From contig OZ025876.1 of NCBI GenBank assembly GCA_964019415.1, positions 5,161,793 to 5,225,792 of the forward strand: 64,000 nt of DNA. The letters are read 5' to 3'. Origin of the DNA: Ianthella basta (Eukaryota > Porifera > Demospongiae > Verongiida > Ianthellidae). The notes beneath the pieces were generated by a model. The model saw only the letters and a program-made list of their open reading frames with translations. It was not told the origin of the DNA and searched no databases. The translations under genes and the position numbers were made by a program. Positions 23,317-36,901 of the stretch are shown in pieces (positions within the stretch are counted from its first letter, which is position 1; every line of letters starts with the position of its first letter).

Positions 23317-25106
23317 ATGGCAGCGAACATGGCAGCGCTACTCTGGTCCAGTGTAGCAGCACTACTACTGGCGCTTCCTGAGACGTCAGAGGCACAGCCA
23401 GGTGAGAATTAGCTGTAAACGGGGTTTAAAGTGGCTGTTCCAGTATTAATGGGACGATGGTTTCCCTAACGCACTGTGCCCTTTGCAGATAACGCTGTTG
23501 CAACATTCTCGGCTGATGGTACCCGTGTTCCCGGTGGGTATGCTGTGCCAGTTGGTGGAGATATAACATTCACCTGTGAGCATAACGGCAGCTCTAGTAG
23601 ATCGCTCTTTTGGGTAACGGTTATCATAGTCAATGGAACGGCCACAACGATTCGTACCACCGCTCTATTTCTGGGTGATGAACCAGGTTTCAGCATTTCA
23701 GCTACTAGGAATGTAGATAATCCAGTAAATATCACCATCCACAACCTACAGCTTGCTAACAATGGCTCTACTGTGACGTGTCAGCTTGAGAAAGAAGGAT
23801 CACCATCAGCTATCATAGTAGAAGGTATTGCATCTGTGTGCATGTAAAAATCATATGCAAGAAACACAGTCATACTTGCAGTCTGTAGTGTTTGACATGG
23901 TGCATAACTCTGTGTTATTGATCAACATAGGTAAGGGAAAAGATCTCCATGTCAGTGTTTCCACATGATTGTACAGCTGTCTGCGTTCCTTCATAGGTCT
24001 CCCATCATGTGCAGTTGTAAACATAACATCACAAATGGACTCAGCAGTAACAGCTACTTTGACACCTTCAGGTATCCCTTGGTTCCTCCCAGTTCACTTC
24101 AATATTATAGTAACTTCCAGCAATTTCCAAATACGGACAATCAGTAGCGAAACAAACATTAACATCAACATTGCTCCAATTCAAACCACGATGGCATATA
24201 ACATCTCTGTGACTCCATGCAACTCATTTGGATGCAATGAGGGTTGTCAACAATATAGCATGATACTACCAGCAGAAGGTATTACTTTAATTATTCCTTG
24301 TATGCATCAGATATTGCATGTATTAGTCTATTGTCAATCTCTCTGCAATGCATATCCTCAGATAAACCTTAATTCTGCAGACTCCAATACTACCAACAGT
24401 GGATCAGGAGTGAATTCATTTAATGCCATAATTGGTGTGGCAAGATGTGGCATTTTGTTGATTGTTGCAGCTTTGACCTCAGCTGTTCTAGCTGTGTGGG
24501 TAATCAAATGGTGAGTACATTCTCTTCATACATTGACTTTTGCATTACAGAAAATACACCTACAAGTTTACAACAGTTCCTTAATAAAATTCATCTTCCT
24601 TACAGGAGGAGAGATAAGACTCATGTGAACAGTGCTAGCATTGAGGTGAGATAGTGATGCTGTATTTGCATTGACACCTACAGTAGACTGAAGTGACCGA
24701 TGTATGTATACATAATATTATGCATGCATGCATGTGTATATCTGTGTATGACACTTACATGAGTCAGACATTGCAATTGTATGACATTGTATGATTATGT
24801 ACTTGTGTATGTATGCATGTATAATATAATGCATGCATGCTTAAATGTACCTACCTATACTTGCATGCATGCACTTGCGTAAAACATTGCACCATTGATT
24901 TCTGACATTCAAATTCTCAGCAGAGAACTACACTCATCCAAATTCCTGAAGAGTATCAGGAAGACACACCAGAGAGCGATCCTCCACCAATAATTGCAAC
25001 CCGGACTATTGCCACACGATCCCGTACTGGGACTCACACCAGACCACCTTCCAGACTTACATACTGGAGAAAGGGAGATGCTGTGGCATATGAAGCTGAA
25101 CAATAA
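23317..25106 (+). CDS. Receptor B: type I Ig-FN3 receptor with short non-ITIM tail
   Basis: Six exons with GT-AG borders join in one frame (351 aa): 23317-23401, 23489-23824, 23997-24278, 24381-24510, 24606-24645, 24924-25106. Exon 1 is a signal peptide (MAANMAALLWSSVAALLLAL). Exon 2 is one Ig domain (Cys58 and Cys126; sequons NGS and NIT). Exon 3 is an FN3-like domain with extra cysteines (TPCNSFGCNEGC). Exon 4 is a linker plus TM (about 251-277), exon 5 a basic juxtamembrane piece RRDKTHVNSASIE, and exon 6 a 60-residue tail rich in Thr/Arg/Pro. The domain exons are bounded by phase-1 introns, as in metazoan shuffled Ig/FN3 modules. The tail differs completely from the long tail of C and D and lacks their tyrosine motifs. 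The last codons and 3' UTR of the long-tail form still lie 160 bp further on (25.28 kb), so the original tail exon was replaced or deleted. Intact and probably expressed; ligand unknown. Confidence 0.85.
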
Positions 25107-25275
25107 CTATGTAGTGTTAATTACTGACCGTTACTAGCTATAGCTGCGTTACTATCTTAGTCATGTTAAGTTTTGATTGTGACTCTACTTAGTATCATCT
25201 TAGACAGTGCTCGTTGTTGTACATCTTTTGAGTAATAAGTTGTTGTTGTTGGCGAAGTCTAACTGCGAAATTTCA

Positions 25276-25395
25276 CCATAGCATTCGGAAACAGCAGTTG
25301 AAGTGGCACAGTGATCAGTTCTTTCATCGAATCCTATTGTAAGTCTTCAATATGAATCATGAGCATGATACTACCATGCATTCATACTAAGCTGA
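25276..25395 (+). pseudogene. Remnant of the long-tail terminal exon and 3' UTR
   Basis: The sequence AACAGCAGTTGAAGTGGCAC followed by AGTGATCAGTTCTTTCATCG is the end of the long-tail exon of receptors C and D (codons ...TAVEVAQ-stop) plus 3' UTR, here detached from its upstream exon. It marks the original receptor-B 3' end. Confidence 0.85.
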
Positions 25396-26348
25396 ATGCC
25401 CGCCCTACGGGCAGGTTCCCAGCCTATTGCAAGCCAGCGAGTCGGCCCCTTGCCAGTTTTGAACTACCTGTACAGGTAGCAACTGAGGCTGGCTGCTATA
25501 ACGACGGTAGAGCTTAATTCGAACGTTTGCCGATAACGAATAAGATCTCCCGTACCCGGTAGAACCGATAATTAAAATGGCGTCTCGGCCCGCGGAAAAA
25601 AGGAAGCGATCTCTTCGGCTGCAGGGCAGCTAGGTGAACGGTGCCCCTCTAAGCCCACGTACCCCACTCTCTTAATTGGCATGGCTCGTATCAAGTTCAC
25701 CAATGACCGGTAGCGGTAAGGCCGGTGTAACAGGATTTCAGTTCCCCCCTACTTCAGTCCCCCCCGGAACTCCAATCCTAGTATACGGGTTCCGGCGGAC
25801 CTGGTCTCCTAGGATTACGGCTCCCCCCCGAACGTGCCTCCTATATAGGAGATGGGTTCCGCCTTAGGATTCGAGTTCCCCCCTTGTTGGGTTTGACGCT
25901 TAGGACCATGGTTTCCCCCTTTAGGATACCAGTTCCCCCCATGTCAGGCGCTGCTAGGGTAGTCATTGTGTTCTTCCACAGTGACTGGCGACTTTGGGAT
26001 TGAAGTGCTTTAGCTACTTCGTATGATGACTACCGTTTCTTATCTTTGGGGAATTGGCTTCCAGCCTTCTAATACAAGCGCTGCACATGCAAACAGGCTT
26101 CCCAGATATTTATGACATCGCAATTTTGCTCATTACAGGACAATACATGTAAGTAATTGATGGTAATACGCGAGGTATGCATGCTATTAAAGTTTGCTGT
26201 TAAAATGTTGCTATTAGCTAGCTAGCTAACATCTGTAAAGTACCAGTTACATTAAGGGAAATTTAATTTATGTACAAACTAGAGCCTATGGGATAGCTAC
26301 GTGATTTGATGACGTGATGATGAGTTTTTGCATATTCTACATTGACAT
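25396..26348. repeat. Hairpin-led repeat debris with C-rich degenerate units
   Basis: It begins with hairpin TGCCCG-CCCTA-CGGGCA (25397-25413) inserted directly after the receptor-B 3' UTR. An ATGGCGTCTCGGCCCGCGGA start at 25578 encodes a short basic peptide ending at TAG. From 25725 to 25945 a loose motif TAGGATTnCrGTTCCCCCC recurs about six times. No gene recognised beyond this. Confidence 0.45.
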
Positions 26349-26625
26349 TCACACGGTACACTTGCTAAGGGAGGATGAAGGTGTAGCAGTGGTGGGGTAG
26401 ACTAAATTGCTCGGAGTGGATGACGGTTTAGCAGTGATGGTGGCAGATGTCAGTAGCGTGGTTGATTTGTCTTTATGTTCATAGTACATCTTTAGTCTGC
26501 AGGAGTTTACTGCCGTCTTTAGTGGTTTCCCACTTTTGTTTTCCACCTTGTATAGTCCAGGCTTTGTCACTCTCATTATTTTGTATGGTCCAAACAATCA
26601 TTTGCCTAGTTTGACACCCATTCTA
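26349..26625 (-). pseudogene. Ty3/Gypsy-type integrase C-terminus fragment
   Basis: The minus-strand frame reads FGPYKIMRVTKPGLYKVEN, followed by a KTAVNSCRLKMYY block. This GPY/F-module followed by a VN-x-x-RLK-x-YY block is typical of the C-terminal end of LTR-retrotransposon integrases. Only about 80 residues remain, and a stop lies just upstream (LGK-stop). No LTRs identified nearby. Confidence 0.65.
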
Positions 26626-26834
26626 TGACTTATACAAAATACAGCCAACATTACCATACACTTATAATGTTACGTACCCAAATATTATAACAATTATACC
26701 ACCAGTACAAGTTACACAGGGTCACCCATGGCATGGGCACAATTGCATACTGCCCTTCAAGATGGCCAGATAAATGGGGATAATATAATTATATCACCAA
26801 GTCAGCACCAATTATCAGGAATCAACACCCATGC

Positions 26835-26905
26835 AGTAGCCCAGCCCTTAGCACAGTTGCCTGACAATCCCTAGGGTGCAGGGTCCAAATCCTACTTCAC
26901 CCATT
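26835..26905 (+). repeat. Possible tRNA-derived SINE head
   Basis: TAGCCCAGCCCTTAGCAC resembles a tRNA A-box region, and GGTCCAAATCC at 26882-26892 matches a B box (consensus GGTTCRANTCC) at plausible spacing. The cloverleaf is imperfect, so a SINE promoter fits better than a functional tRNA gene. Confidence 0.4.
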
Positions 26906-29160
<2,255 letters not shown>

Positions 29161-29214
29161 ATTATGTATATAATATAGTCAAGCAAGAGATATCCACAGT
29201 TACAGTTCACCAGT

Positions 29215-29450
29215 CCTGCTTAAGCTTTGCAGGGATCAGCTCATCATACCCCAATTCACTTACTTGCTCTATCAGCATTTCATCCGTTATACTGTGCACA
29301 CACAACAGCTAAGTCACACAATTACTGGGTGCAAAGTGGTACCAGGAAGTATAATTCTGTCTTTAATTTTTGGGTGGTAACTCTCATTGCCAGTCACTTC
29401 ATAAGCAACTTAGTCAATGGTAACGCACGTGCATACAACACTATTTCTTA
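29215..29450 (+). repeat. Upstream block of receptor duplication, copy C
   Basis: CCTGCTTAAGCTTTGCAGGG... matches 43862-44130 upstream of receptor D in order and orientation, showing that the duplicated unit began at least 0.6 kb upstream of the receptor gene. Confidence 0.8.
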
Positions 29451-29814
29451 AGCTCCAACCAGCCAGCAAAGATCAATGAAATGTATATTGAACATGACAT
29501 TGTGTGTGTGCATGGGGGATGGGGGCAGTATTCAGTAAGGGGGTCCCGGAACAATTGATTCGAATACGCAGTGTTATGCGGGTTCTCATTAAATTGTAAA
29601 TTGGCCCGCGCGGCCGCTGGGGACTCTTGCAGGGCTCATGCTATAATAGGAGCGTATAGTAGAATTAATCGGATTACCGACACGGTACAAGTAAACGATC
29701 GTGGTATATCACTGTCTTCGGAGCAGCGTTGGGATAGTGAAAGTCCTATCTCCTTGTGACATTGGTTTGAAGTACAAGTTGTTGTGGCCGCGTGGTGTCC
29801 ACTAGTGCGCTGAC

Positions 29815-32052
29815 ATGGCAGCGAACATAGCAGCGCTACTCTGGTCCAGTGTAGCAGCACTACTCTGGTCCAGTGTAGCAGCACTACTACTGGCGCTTCC
29901 TGAGACGTCAGAGGCACAGGCAGGTGAGAATTAGCTGTAAACGGGGTTTTGAAGTCACTGTTCCCAATATTAATGGGAAGATGGTTTCCCTAACGCACTG
30001 TTCCCTTTCGAATTTTTGTAGTGGTAGCAAGTTTGTCGGCTGATGGTGTGCGTGTTCCGGGTGGGTATGCTGTGCCAGTTGGTGGAGATATAACATTCAC
30101 CTGTGAGCATAACGGCAGCTCTCGTAGATCGCTCTTTTGGACAGTTAACATCGTTAATAGAACGGCCACAACGATTTCGTACCACCGCTCTATTTCTGGG
30201 TGATGAACCAGGTTTGAGCACTTCAGCTGCTGGTAACACAGATAATCCGGTAAATATCACCATCCACAACCTACAGCTTGCTAACAAATGGCTCTACTGT
30301 GACGTGTCAGCTTGAGAAAGAAGGATCACCATCAGCTATCATAGTAGAAGGTATTGCATCTGTGCATATAAAAATTATATTATGCAAGAAACACAGTCAT
30401 ACTTGCAGTCTGTAGTGTTTGTGTACATGATGCATAACTCTGTGTTATTGATCAACATAGGTAAGGGAAAAGATCTCCATGTCAGTGTTTCCACATGACT
30501 GTACAGCTGTCTGCCTCCCTTCATAGGTCTCCCATCATGTGCAGATGTAAACATAACATCACAAATGGACTCAGCAGTAACTGTTACAGCTAATTTGAGT
30601 GCTTCAGAGCCCCCTTGGTTACTCCCAGTTCACTTCAATATTACAGTAACTTCCAGCAATTTCCAAACATGGACAATAAGTAGCAAAACAAACAATAATA
30701 TCAACATCGCTCCAATTAAACCCATGATGGCGTATAACATCTCTGTGATTCCGTGCAATTCATTTGGATGCAATGAGGATTGTCAACAATATAGCATGAT
30801 GACACTACCAGCTGAAGGTATTACTTTAATTATTCATTGTAATGAGGTTTGCGCGTAACATATGCATCAGAAGGTATTATTTAGTTATTCATTGTATGTG
30901 TCAGATATTGCCACACTCTGCATGTCTTAGTCTATTGTCAATCTCTCTACGATACATGTCCTCAGGCAACCCTTCTGCAGACTCCAATCCTACCGACAGT
31001 GGATCAGGAGTGAATCCTGAATCATTAAATACCATAATTGGTGTGGCAAGCTGTGGCATTTTATTGATTGCTGTAGCTTTGGCCTCAGCTGTTCTAGGTG
31101 TGTGGGTAATCAAATGGTGAGTACATTCTCTTCATACATTGACTTTTGCATTACAGAAATTACACCTACAAGTTGTACAACAGTAACAGTTGCTTAATCC
31201 ATCTTTCTTATAGGAGGAGAGATAAGACTCATGTGAACAGTGCTAGCATTGAGGTGAGATAGTGCTGCTGCATGTACATTGCCACCTATGTACTGTAGAA
31301 TAGTAATGTATGTATACATAATAATGCACATATGTGTGTAACATATATATTGTCTATGGATGACATTTGTATGGGTCAGACATTGTATGACATTGTATGT
31401 ATGATTATGTGCTTATGCATAATTATGTGTATGTATGCATGTATAATATAATGCATGTATGTATGTATGTACCTAACTATGCTTGCATGCATGGACTTGT
31501 GTATAACACTGCACCATTGATTATATCTACCATTCAAATTCTCAACAGAGAGCTACACCTGAAGGGAAATCAACACCAATAGTCAATTCAGTGAGTGAGT
31601 ATGCTGCTGTTTGTGATTGTGTGAGCTCATTGCAAGCACCACTGCCGGACAGCAAGTCACAGATTCCAGAAAATAGGGCCATTGACACTGTTGGCTATGG
31701 AGAGGTTCTCCACAGTGCCCCTAAGCTTCAGCGTGTCAGGAGCAGCAACTACTCCAGCAAGTCCATTAATGGCAGACATCAGAATCAAGCAACCAGTGTG
31801 CCCACATATGCCAGTGTACTTGATGTCATGCAACACAATCAATCATCAGAAAAGACTGCATTCAACACTGCCACAACTGAAGACTCCCCACCTCCCCCCA
31901 TCTCACACCGTGACTTGGATGTGTTGCAAGATTTAGGCTATTCAGTTTTGCCATGCAACCACAAATCAGACAAAGCTCCTCAACCTCAAAGCCCCTGTAG
32001 GAGCAGCACTGGCAGTGTGCCTACGGAAACAGCAGTTGAAGTGGCACAGTGA
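29815..32052 (+). pseudogene. Receptor C: Ig-FN3 receptor with long ITIM-like tail (frameshifted Ig exon)
   Basis: Exons by homology and splice sites: 29815-29923, 30022-30350, 30527-30817, 30966-31116, 31214-31253, 31549-32052. The signal peptide has an internal 24-bp duplication (LLWSSVAA twice). The Ig exon carries two +1 insertions relative to B (TTT for TT near 30176; AAA for AA near 30288), giving an early stop. The FN3, TM, juxtamembrane and tail exons are open and in mutual phase. The tail contains SEYAAV, VGYGEV, PTYASV and LGYSVL plus a SPPPPISHR stretch. Both lesions are in short homopolymers, so a real pseudogene and a sequencing-error call are both possible. The tail is very similar to that of receptor D. 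Confidence 0.8.
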
Positions 32053-32129
32053 TCAGTTCTTTCATCGAATCCTATTGTAAGTCTTATTCAATATGAATCA
32101 TGAGCATGATGCTGCTATGCATTCATACT

Positions 32130-32890
32130 ATTAAGTAGTCTTGAGTCATTCAAAATTCCGTTAAGTTTTGGTGACAACCCCTCCTGCATGGCTTACAGCT
32201 TCCTGTTTTAAAAAGTGTACATATGGCTTGGTCTGAGTAGGGCATAGAGATAGAAGACATTCATTCATCCTCTGTATTGTTACCAACTCTACAGGCTATT
32301 CACGCATCCAGAGTGCTTCATATGTACCAGGACAGTCGTACAGTTGTGTATTACAAGTTACCTAGAGGTTTGTACAATGCACTAACTATCGACTACATTA
32401 TATTGTTGTAATGCCAGTGTGTGAAATGGTTGTCTTTTTGAGTGACAATACATACAATTTAAGTATAGCTACATTTGTGAGTACCACATAGTCTCTTACT
32501 ACTCAGCTATCAATTCATTGCAGTACTCTCATTAGTGTGTGTATGACTGTGAATCACTTAAACCATAAAATTGCCATTAATGGTGTGTCTACACAGCATT
32601 GTTGTACATGGGCCTGATGTTTACAGTAATAGAGTCATAATACAGTATAAACCATTATAATATGTATACTTATGCACAGTCAGTTAGAGCTACATAGGGA
32701 AAACACTGGCACATTATTGATTCATAACCTGTGCACTGTGGTGATGGCAGACAAGACCGACTGCTGGCCTACAGAAGAGCACACTATAGAAGACATTTGG
32801 CGTTAGCTTATATTATGATTCGAGCTCTACACAAATGTAAAGACAAACATATAATGTATGTGTGATTTATATGTAAATAATCTGCTTGTG
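32130..32890 (+). repeat. Receptor 3'-flank duplication, copy C
   Basis: Matches 47.68-48.50 kb (after receptor D) and 59.25-60.09 kb (after the E remnant). It begins ATTAAGTAGTCTTG. In the D copy it contains a 120-codon open frame (47826-48188) that is interrupted here. It may be a decayed adjoining gene or a long UTR. Confidence 0.8.
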
Positions 32891-33111
32891 TACATTCATT
32901 CTAAGTGCCTGCTTAGATTGACTATGAGGTGTGTGTAGCTACTGCAGTATGTAGAAACTGATGAGATTGAGTTGTATCACTATAGAGTAGCACAATACAG
33001 TCTAAACTCTGCAGTTTCAGTTATATTGTAATATTGCTGTCCCAGCAGTGTTAGCCTGACAGGGTGGCACCACAAAAGATAATAAAAAATGGTATATACT
33101 CAGACTGTAGT

Positions 33112-33207
33112 TCAAGTAAACGTGCTCTCTCCATTAATTGGTGGCGCGCTCCCAACATAGGGCTCTGCAGTGTAGGGAGGCGCGTGAGTCTTCTCGGCGA
33201 CATCCAT
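33112..33207 (-). pseudogene. Orphan exon 1 of the PPxY membrane-protein gene
   Basis: A minus-strand copy of exon 1 of the 15.09-15.98 kb gene: MDVAEKTHAPPYTAEPYVG..., still with a PPPY-like APPY motif. The donor is destroyed by a small insertion (CCAATTAATGGAGAG in place of CCAATGGTGAG), so it reads on to a stop at 33112. Exons 2 and 3 are not present here. Duplication debris. Confidence 0.85.
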
Positions 33208-34013
33208 AGCTTTACCGTACCACTGTTGTGATTCAGTTCACGTGTATGTTGGTTATTGACTGGCGATCGGCGAATGCGCAGCCATGTCAGTGCTGGACTT
33301 CCTGCTTCCGGTTCACGTCCGCTTTTGAACACACTGTGGCTTGGTATAATAGTGCACTGAAGAGTTGTTACATAGAGTACACAGGTAGGCCTTATCTCCT
33401 ATGTCCTCTTGGTGTTAGTCAAACCATAGATCAATGTCAATCAATTCAATGTGAGTACGTCGACAAAAATGGCAACACCATAAGACAAACTATACACGGC
33501 ACTACACTATAGGTAAAGAAGACATAGCTATAGCTAGAACAAAAACCTCTGGGTACTCTGTAAAGGATAGTAGTTTATTCATGTTGAATCACTTGTACAT
33601 TGATTCTAGCCAGACTGAACTGAATTTTTAGGGGCTGCCGCAGGCAGCCCCTATATTGTTTTCAAATTGACGTTTTCATATGGCTTCATGTTACGGATAT
33701 ATATATATATATATATAATACGCCAACCTACGGTTGTGCGTCAATGCTTACATTTATATTGAATGTATTGGGCGAAGTATTGGGTATAGGGAATTTATAT
33801 TGTCGGCCATTTTATTGGGCCGGAAGTAGACCGTGTGCGAGGCCAAGGGACTTTGAAAACCGGCTTCGAAACGACGTCTTAGCGAACTTTGTACGTTCTC
33901 TTCCGCCTCTGATCCTGGAACAGACTCCTACAGCACTTCTGGTCGACGGACAAAGAGACAGCTTTTAGACAGCGCCCAACAGGTAATCGACTTCGCCCGC
34001 GCCTTCTTCGATA

Positions 34014-34210
34014 ATGGCCGCGCCCGCCTCGGAGGACTTCACTCCGCCGCCTGGAACACATGACAGGAGTAACGTAGAAACTGGTGAGCGCCGTGATATG
34101 TTGACGCTAACATTCTTTAACCATTTCTAGCGTTGAAAAGCTTAGCTCGCACGGTTGCCCTTCTAAATGCTCTTCAGAACCTGGCCCACGCGTACTGCGT
34201 TGTAGCAAAC
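34014..34210 (+). CDS. Two exons of an unknown small protein inside the insertion
   Basis: ATG at 34014 starts MAAPASEDFTPPPGTHDRSN. Exon 1 ends at 34083 (ACTG|gtgagc); exon 2 runs 34131-34210 (tttctag|CG...AAC|gtacgt) and continues in frame as a leucine-rich amphipathic stretch (LARTVALLNALQNLAHAY). Together they give about 50 residues, with good donor and acceptor signals and no stop. Downstream exons are not identifiable because a GT minisatellite follows. It may be the 5' end of a transposon-borne gene; a captured host gene is possible. Confidence 0.35.
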
Positions 34211-34344
34211 GTACGTAGCTTTTGCCACCACAGACCACTAGCTACTCTGGCGACTGTGGGTTCCTTGGTACATTATATTTCTGTGAATATTCACGGTAAA
34301 TGCATGTGCTGTAAGCAGTCATGTGTCTGTCTTTGCTGGAGATT

Positions 34345-34551
34345 TCTCTGTGCATGTGTAGTGTGTGTGTGTGTGGCGTGTGATGTGTGTGTGGCCGGTG
34401 TGTGTGTGTGTATGTGTGTGTGGCCAGTGTGTGTGTGTGTGTGTGCGTGTGTGTGTGTGTGTGTGCATGTGTGTGTGGTGTGTGATGTGTGTGTGGCCGG
34501 TGTGTGTGTGTGTGTGTGTGTGTGTCTGTGTGTTTGCACATGTGTATGTGC

Positions 34552-34591
<40 letters not shown>

Positions 34592-34665
34592 ACATGTGTA
34601 TGTGCGTGCGTGTGTGTGTGTGTGTGTGTGTGTGTTTGCACATGTGTATGTGTGTGTGTGGTCAT
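34345..34665. repeat. GT-rich minisatellite
   Basis: (GT)n interspersed with higher-order units: GTGTGTGGCC(A/G)GTGTGTG at about 34375-34500, and a unit containing TTTGCACATGTGTATGTGCG repeated three times from 34530 to 34645. Confidence 0.95.
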
Positions 34666-36901
34666 GTAGCTATGTTGGGTGACTAGTGGTGTATGTGTAC
34701 TGTCACTGAGGTGTATGACACAATGTCATGTGTTACCAATCATGAGTGACAGAGCAGCGGCCGAAGGGAGCAAGTATTTCGAGTTGGGGCGGCAGCCCCA
34801 CGAGTTTTTTTTAACTCGAAATACTTGTTTCAATATTCGATGCATATGCAAGCATTGTATAGCTTCATGCTGGGAATGGGGAAAACAGTGATGTAACCAT
34901 GTAACTGAGAGGTGAGAGTCTACTATTTGGCCCCAAAATTTAGAGAGAGAGAGAGAATCAGGTGAAGATTGAGTGATGGGTGAGATAGTAGTAAACAGAT
35001 ATGTGTAGGGAGGGATGAGCTGGGCTGTCAATGGCAGTTCAACAGACCTGATAGACTGATGGAATGGGGCAGCGCTCACTGTTGAGGGGGGCTCGTTGCT
35101 TGTGGATGTACTATGACATACCAGGATTCTAAGTACTAGCTGTAACATCTCTGCTATATGGAAGGCCTGGCAAGACTTAAGCACAGTCCCCTCTGGCCAG
35201 TCTAAGATTTGACCAGTGTTTATGCACCCAGGATACATATGTTGCGTCACCAGTGAACAATGCACATGCACCAATGCTCCTCCCATTAGAAGGATAGTTT
35301 GGCACATATATAATGCCGTTTTACATACCAACCGTCTGCTCAAAGCTTTTGAATTCCCTGAAGGAGATGACTGAATAGGCAGCATAATGTTGGAATGGAT
35401 TCAATTTAACCAGCTGCAGGCTAAAGTGTACAAGTAATTTGACATGGAAAGCAGTTACTATGTATCTTGCAGTAGCCACACTTCTTCAGTGCTACCCTCT
35501 CTTCATGATTGCACCATTCCTGCACACTGTTTCAAGAACTGGCACCATATGCATGCAGGAACCGGGACCATGCATGCAGGCGCAAGCATCAGCACACGTT
35601 GGAGCAATGTGCAGCAACAACATAACTTGTACATGGGCAGTGGCATGGTTATAACCTGGTTCTAATGTTTTTAGTTAATTTTCATCAGAAGCAGTGGGGA
35701 AATGAGTGAGAATGATGTCTACCACGTAAGAACCTATACTCCATATTCCGTAGTGTACTGACAGATGCAACAGCTTGGGTGGGATAGGTTGGGCGAGTCT
35801 GACATGTCTCCAAACAGTCAGCCTCCCTGGCCACAATAGCACTAACAAAATGTAAACCATATTGCAGCCTACCTTTATAAGGCAGGTACAGTACCTCTCG
35901 AATAAAGGCTGGCCGATTGTGTGTGTATGTTACACATGTATAGTGTGTAGGAATATACAACGTGTGTGCTCACCTTCGATCCATATCGGCTAAGAGTGAT
36001 GAGGTGAAATACAACAGGCATGAATGCACTACCAGCACTAATGGACAATTACTAGGAAAGGCACTATTCTTAGAAAGACTAGTCTACCGTAGCCCAGACT
36101 CAAATTCAGTCTTTGCATGTTGAAACATAAATATGGAAGCTGGAATTTGTTGGCTAGTGAAACTGCAGATAGAATATGCCTTGAAATAGTCACTGCACCA
36201 CAATGCAGCACTGTGAACTACAGTCCATGCAGTGTACTAGCTACTGGGACAAGAGGTATTCATTCATAAGTCATGTAATAATGCACTGTGAGTTACAAAA
36301 ACAGTCTTTCAGGTCAATCCTTCCTATTTCACTACAGTGTGCACGCTTTATTGTGCGTCTGTATGCCTGTGTGTGTATATTTATAATGGATTGTGTATTT
36401 GTGTGTGTTTGTGCATGTGTATGTGTATGTACGTGTATGTGTATGTGTATGTGTGTATATATGTGTGTGTGTTCCACGCACACTCATCTACTAATAATGA
36501 AATAAGCAACAATCATGTGAATTCTGTATAGCTACTGTACCTCTGAAAAGAAGTAGAGGCCTGGGCCTCTATTCTGACAAATACAGTAAAATTAATTCAA
36601 ACAGATTCTAGGCATGGAAGACCTGCAGTGAGTTGGGGGAGCAGGTCTCCCAAATGCTTTGCTGAACACTTGTTTTCATAATAAGAAGCATTCATGATGG
36701 CTACTCTGTGAGACTGGCCGGAAAGGCTACTGCCACACTGTGCACCCAAATGCTGATTGAGTAACTGCTGGGAAACCTATTCCACACAGCTGGGTGAACA
36801 CTGTTGAAGAATTGCACGTAATGTTAATAAAGGATGCATGTGTTATAATTCAGCGAACAGGAAACTGAACAGAATTCAAAGCAGCTGGCACTGGAAAGAG
36901 G

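Larger units (their letters stand above)
33421..34866. mobile_element. 1.45-kb insertion containing hairpin-ended repeat H, copy 2
   Basis: Absent from block S copy 1. Inside, 33631-34829 has the same architecture as 4568-5445: left hairpin GGGGCTGCC-gca-GGCAGCCCC then TATATTGTTTTCA, and right nested hairpin CAAGTATTTCGAGTT / AACTCGAAATACTTG (34771-34827) around GGGGCggcaGCCCC. The interior holds two exon-like coding pieces (34014-34210) and a long GT-rich minisatellite. About 210 bp on the left belongs to the insertion but lies outside the hairpins. Confidence 0.6.

Noticed and set aside
26835..26905. Functional tRNA gene
   Set aside because: A and B boxes are present, but acceptor and anticodon stems do not pair properly.
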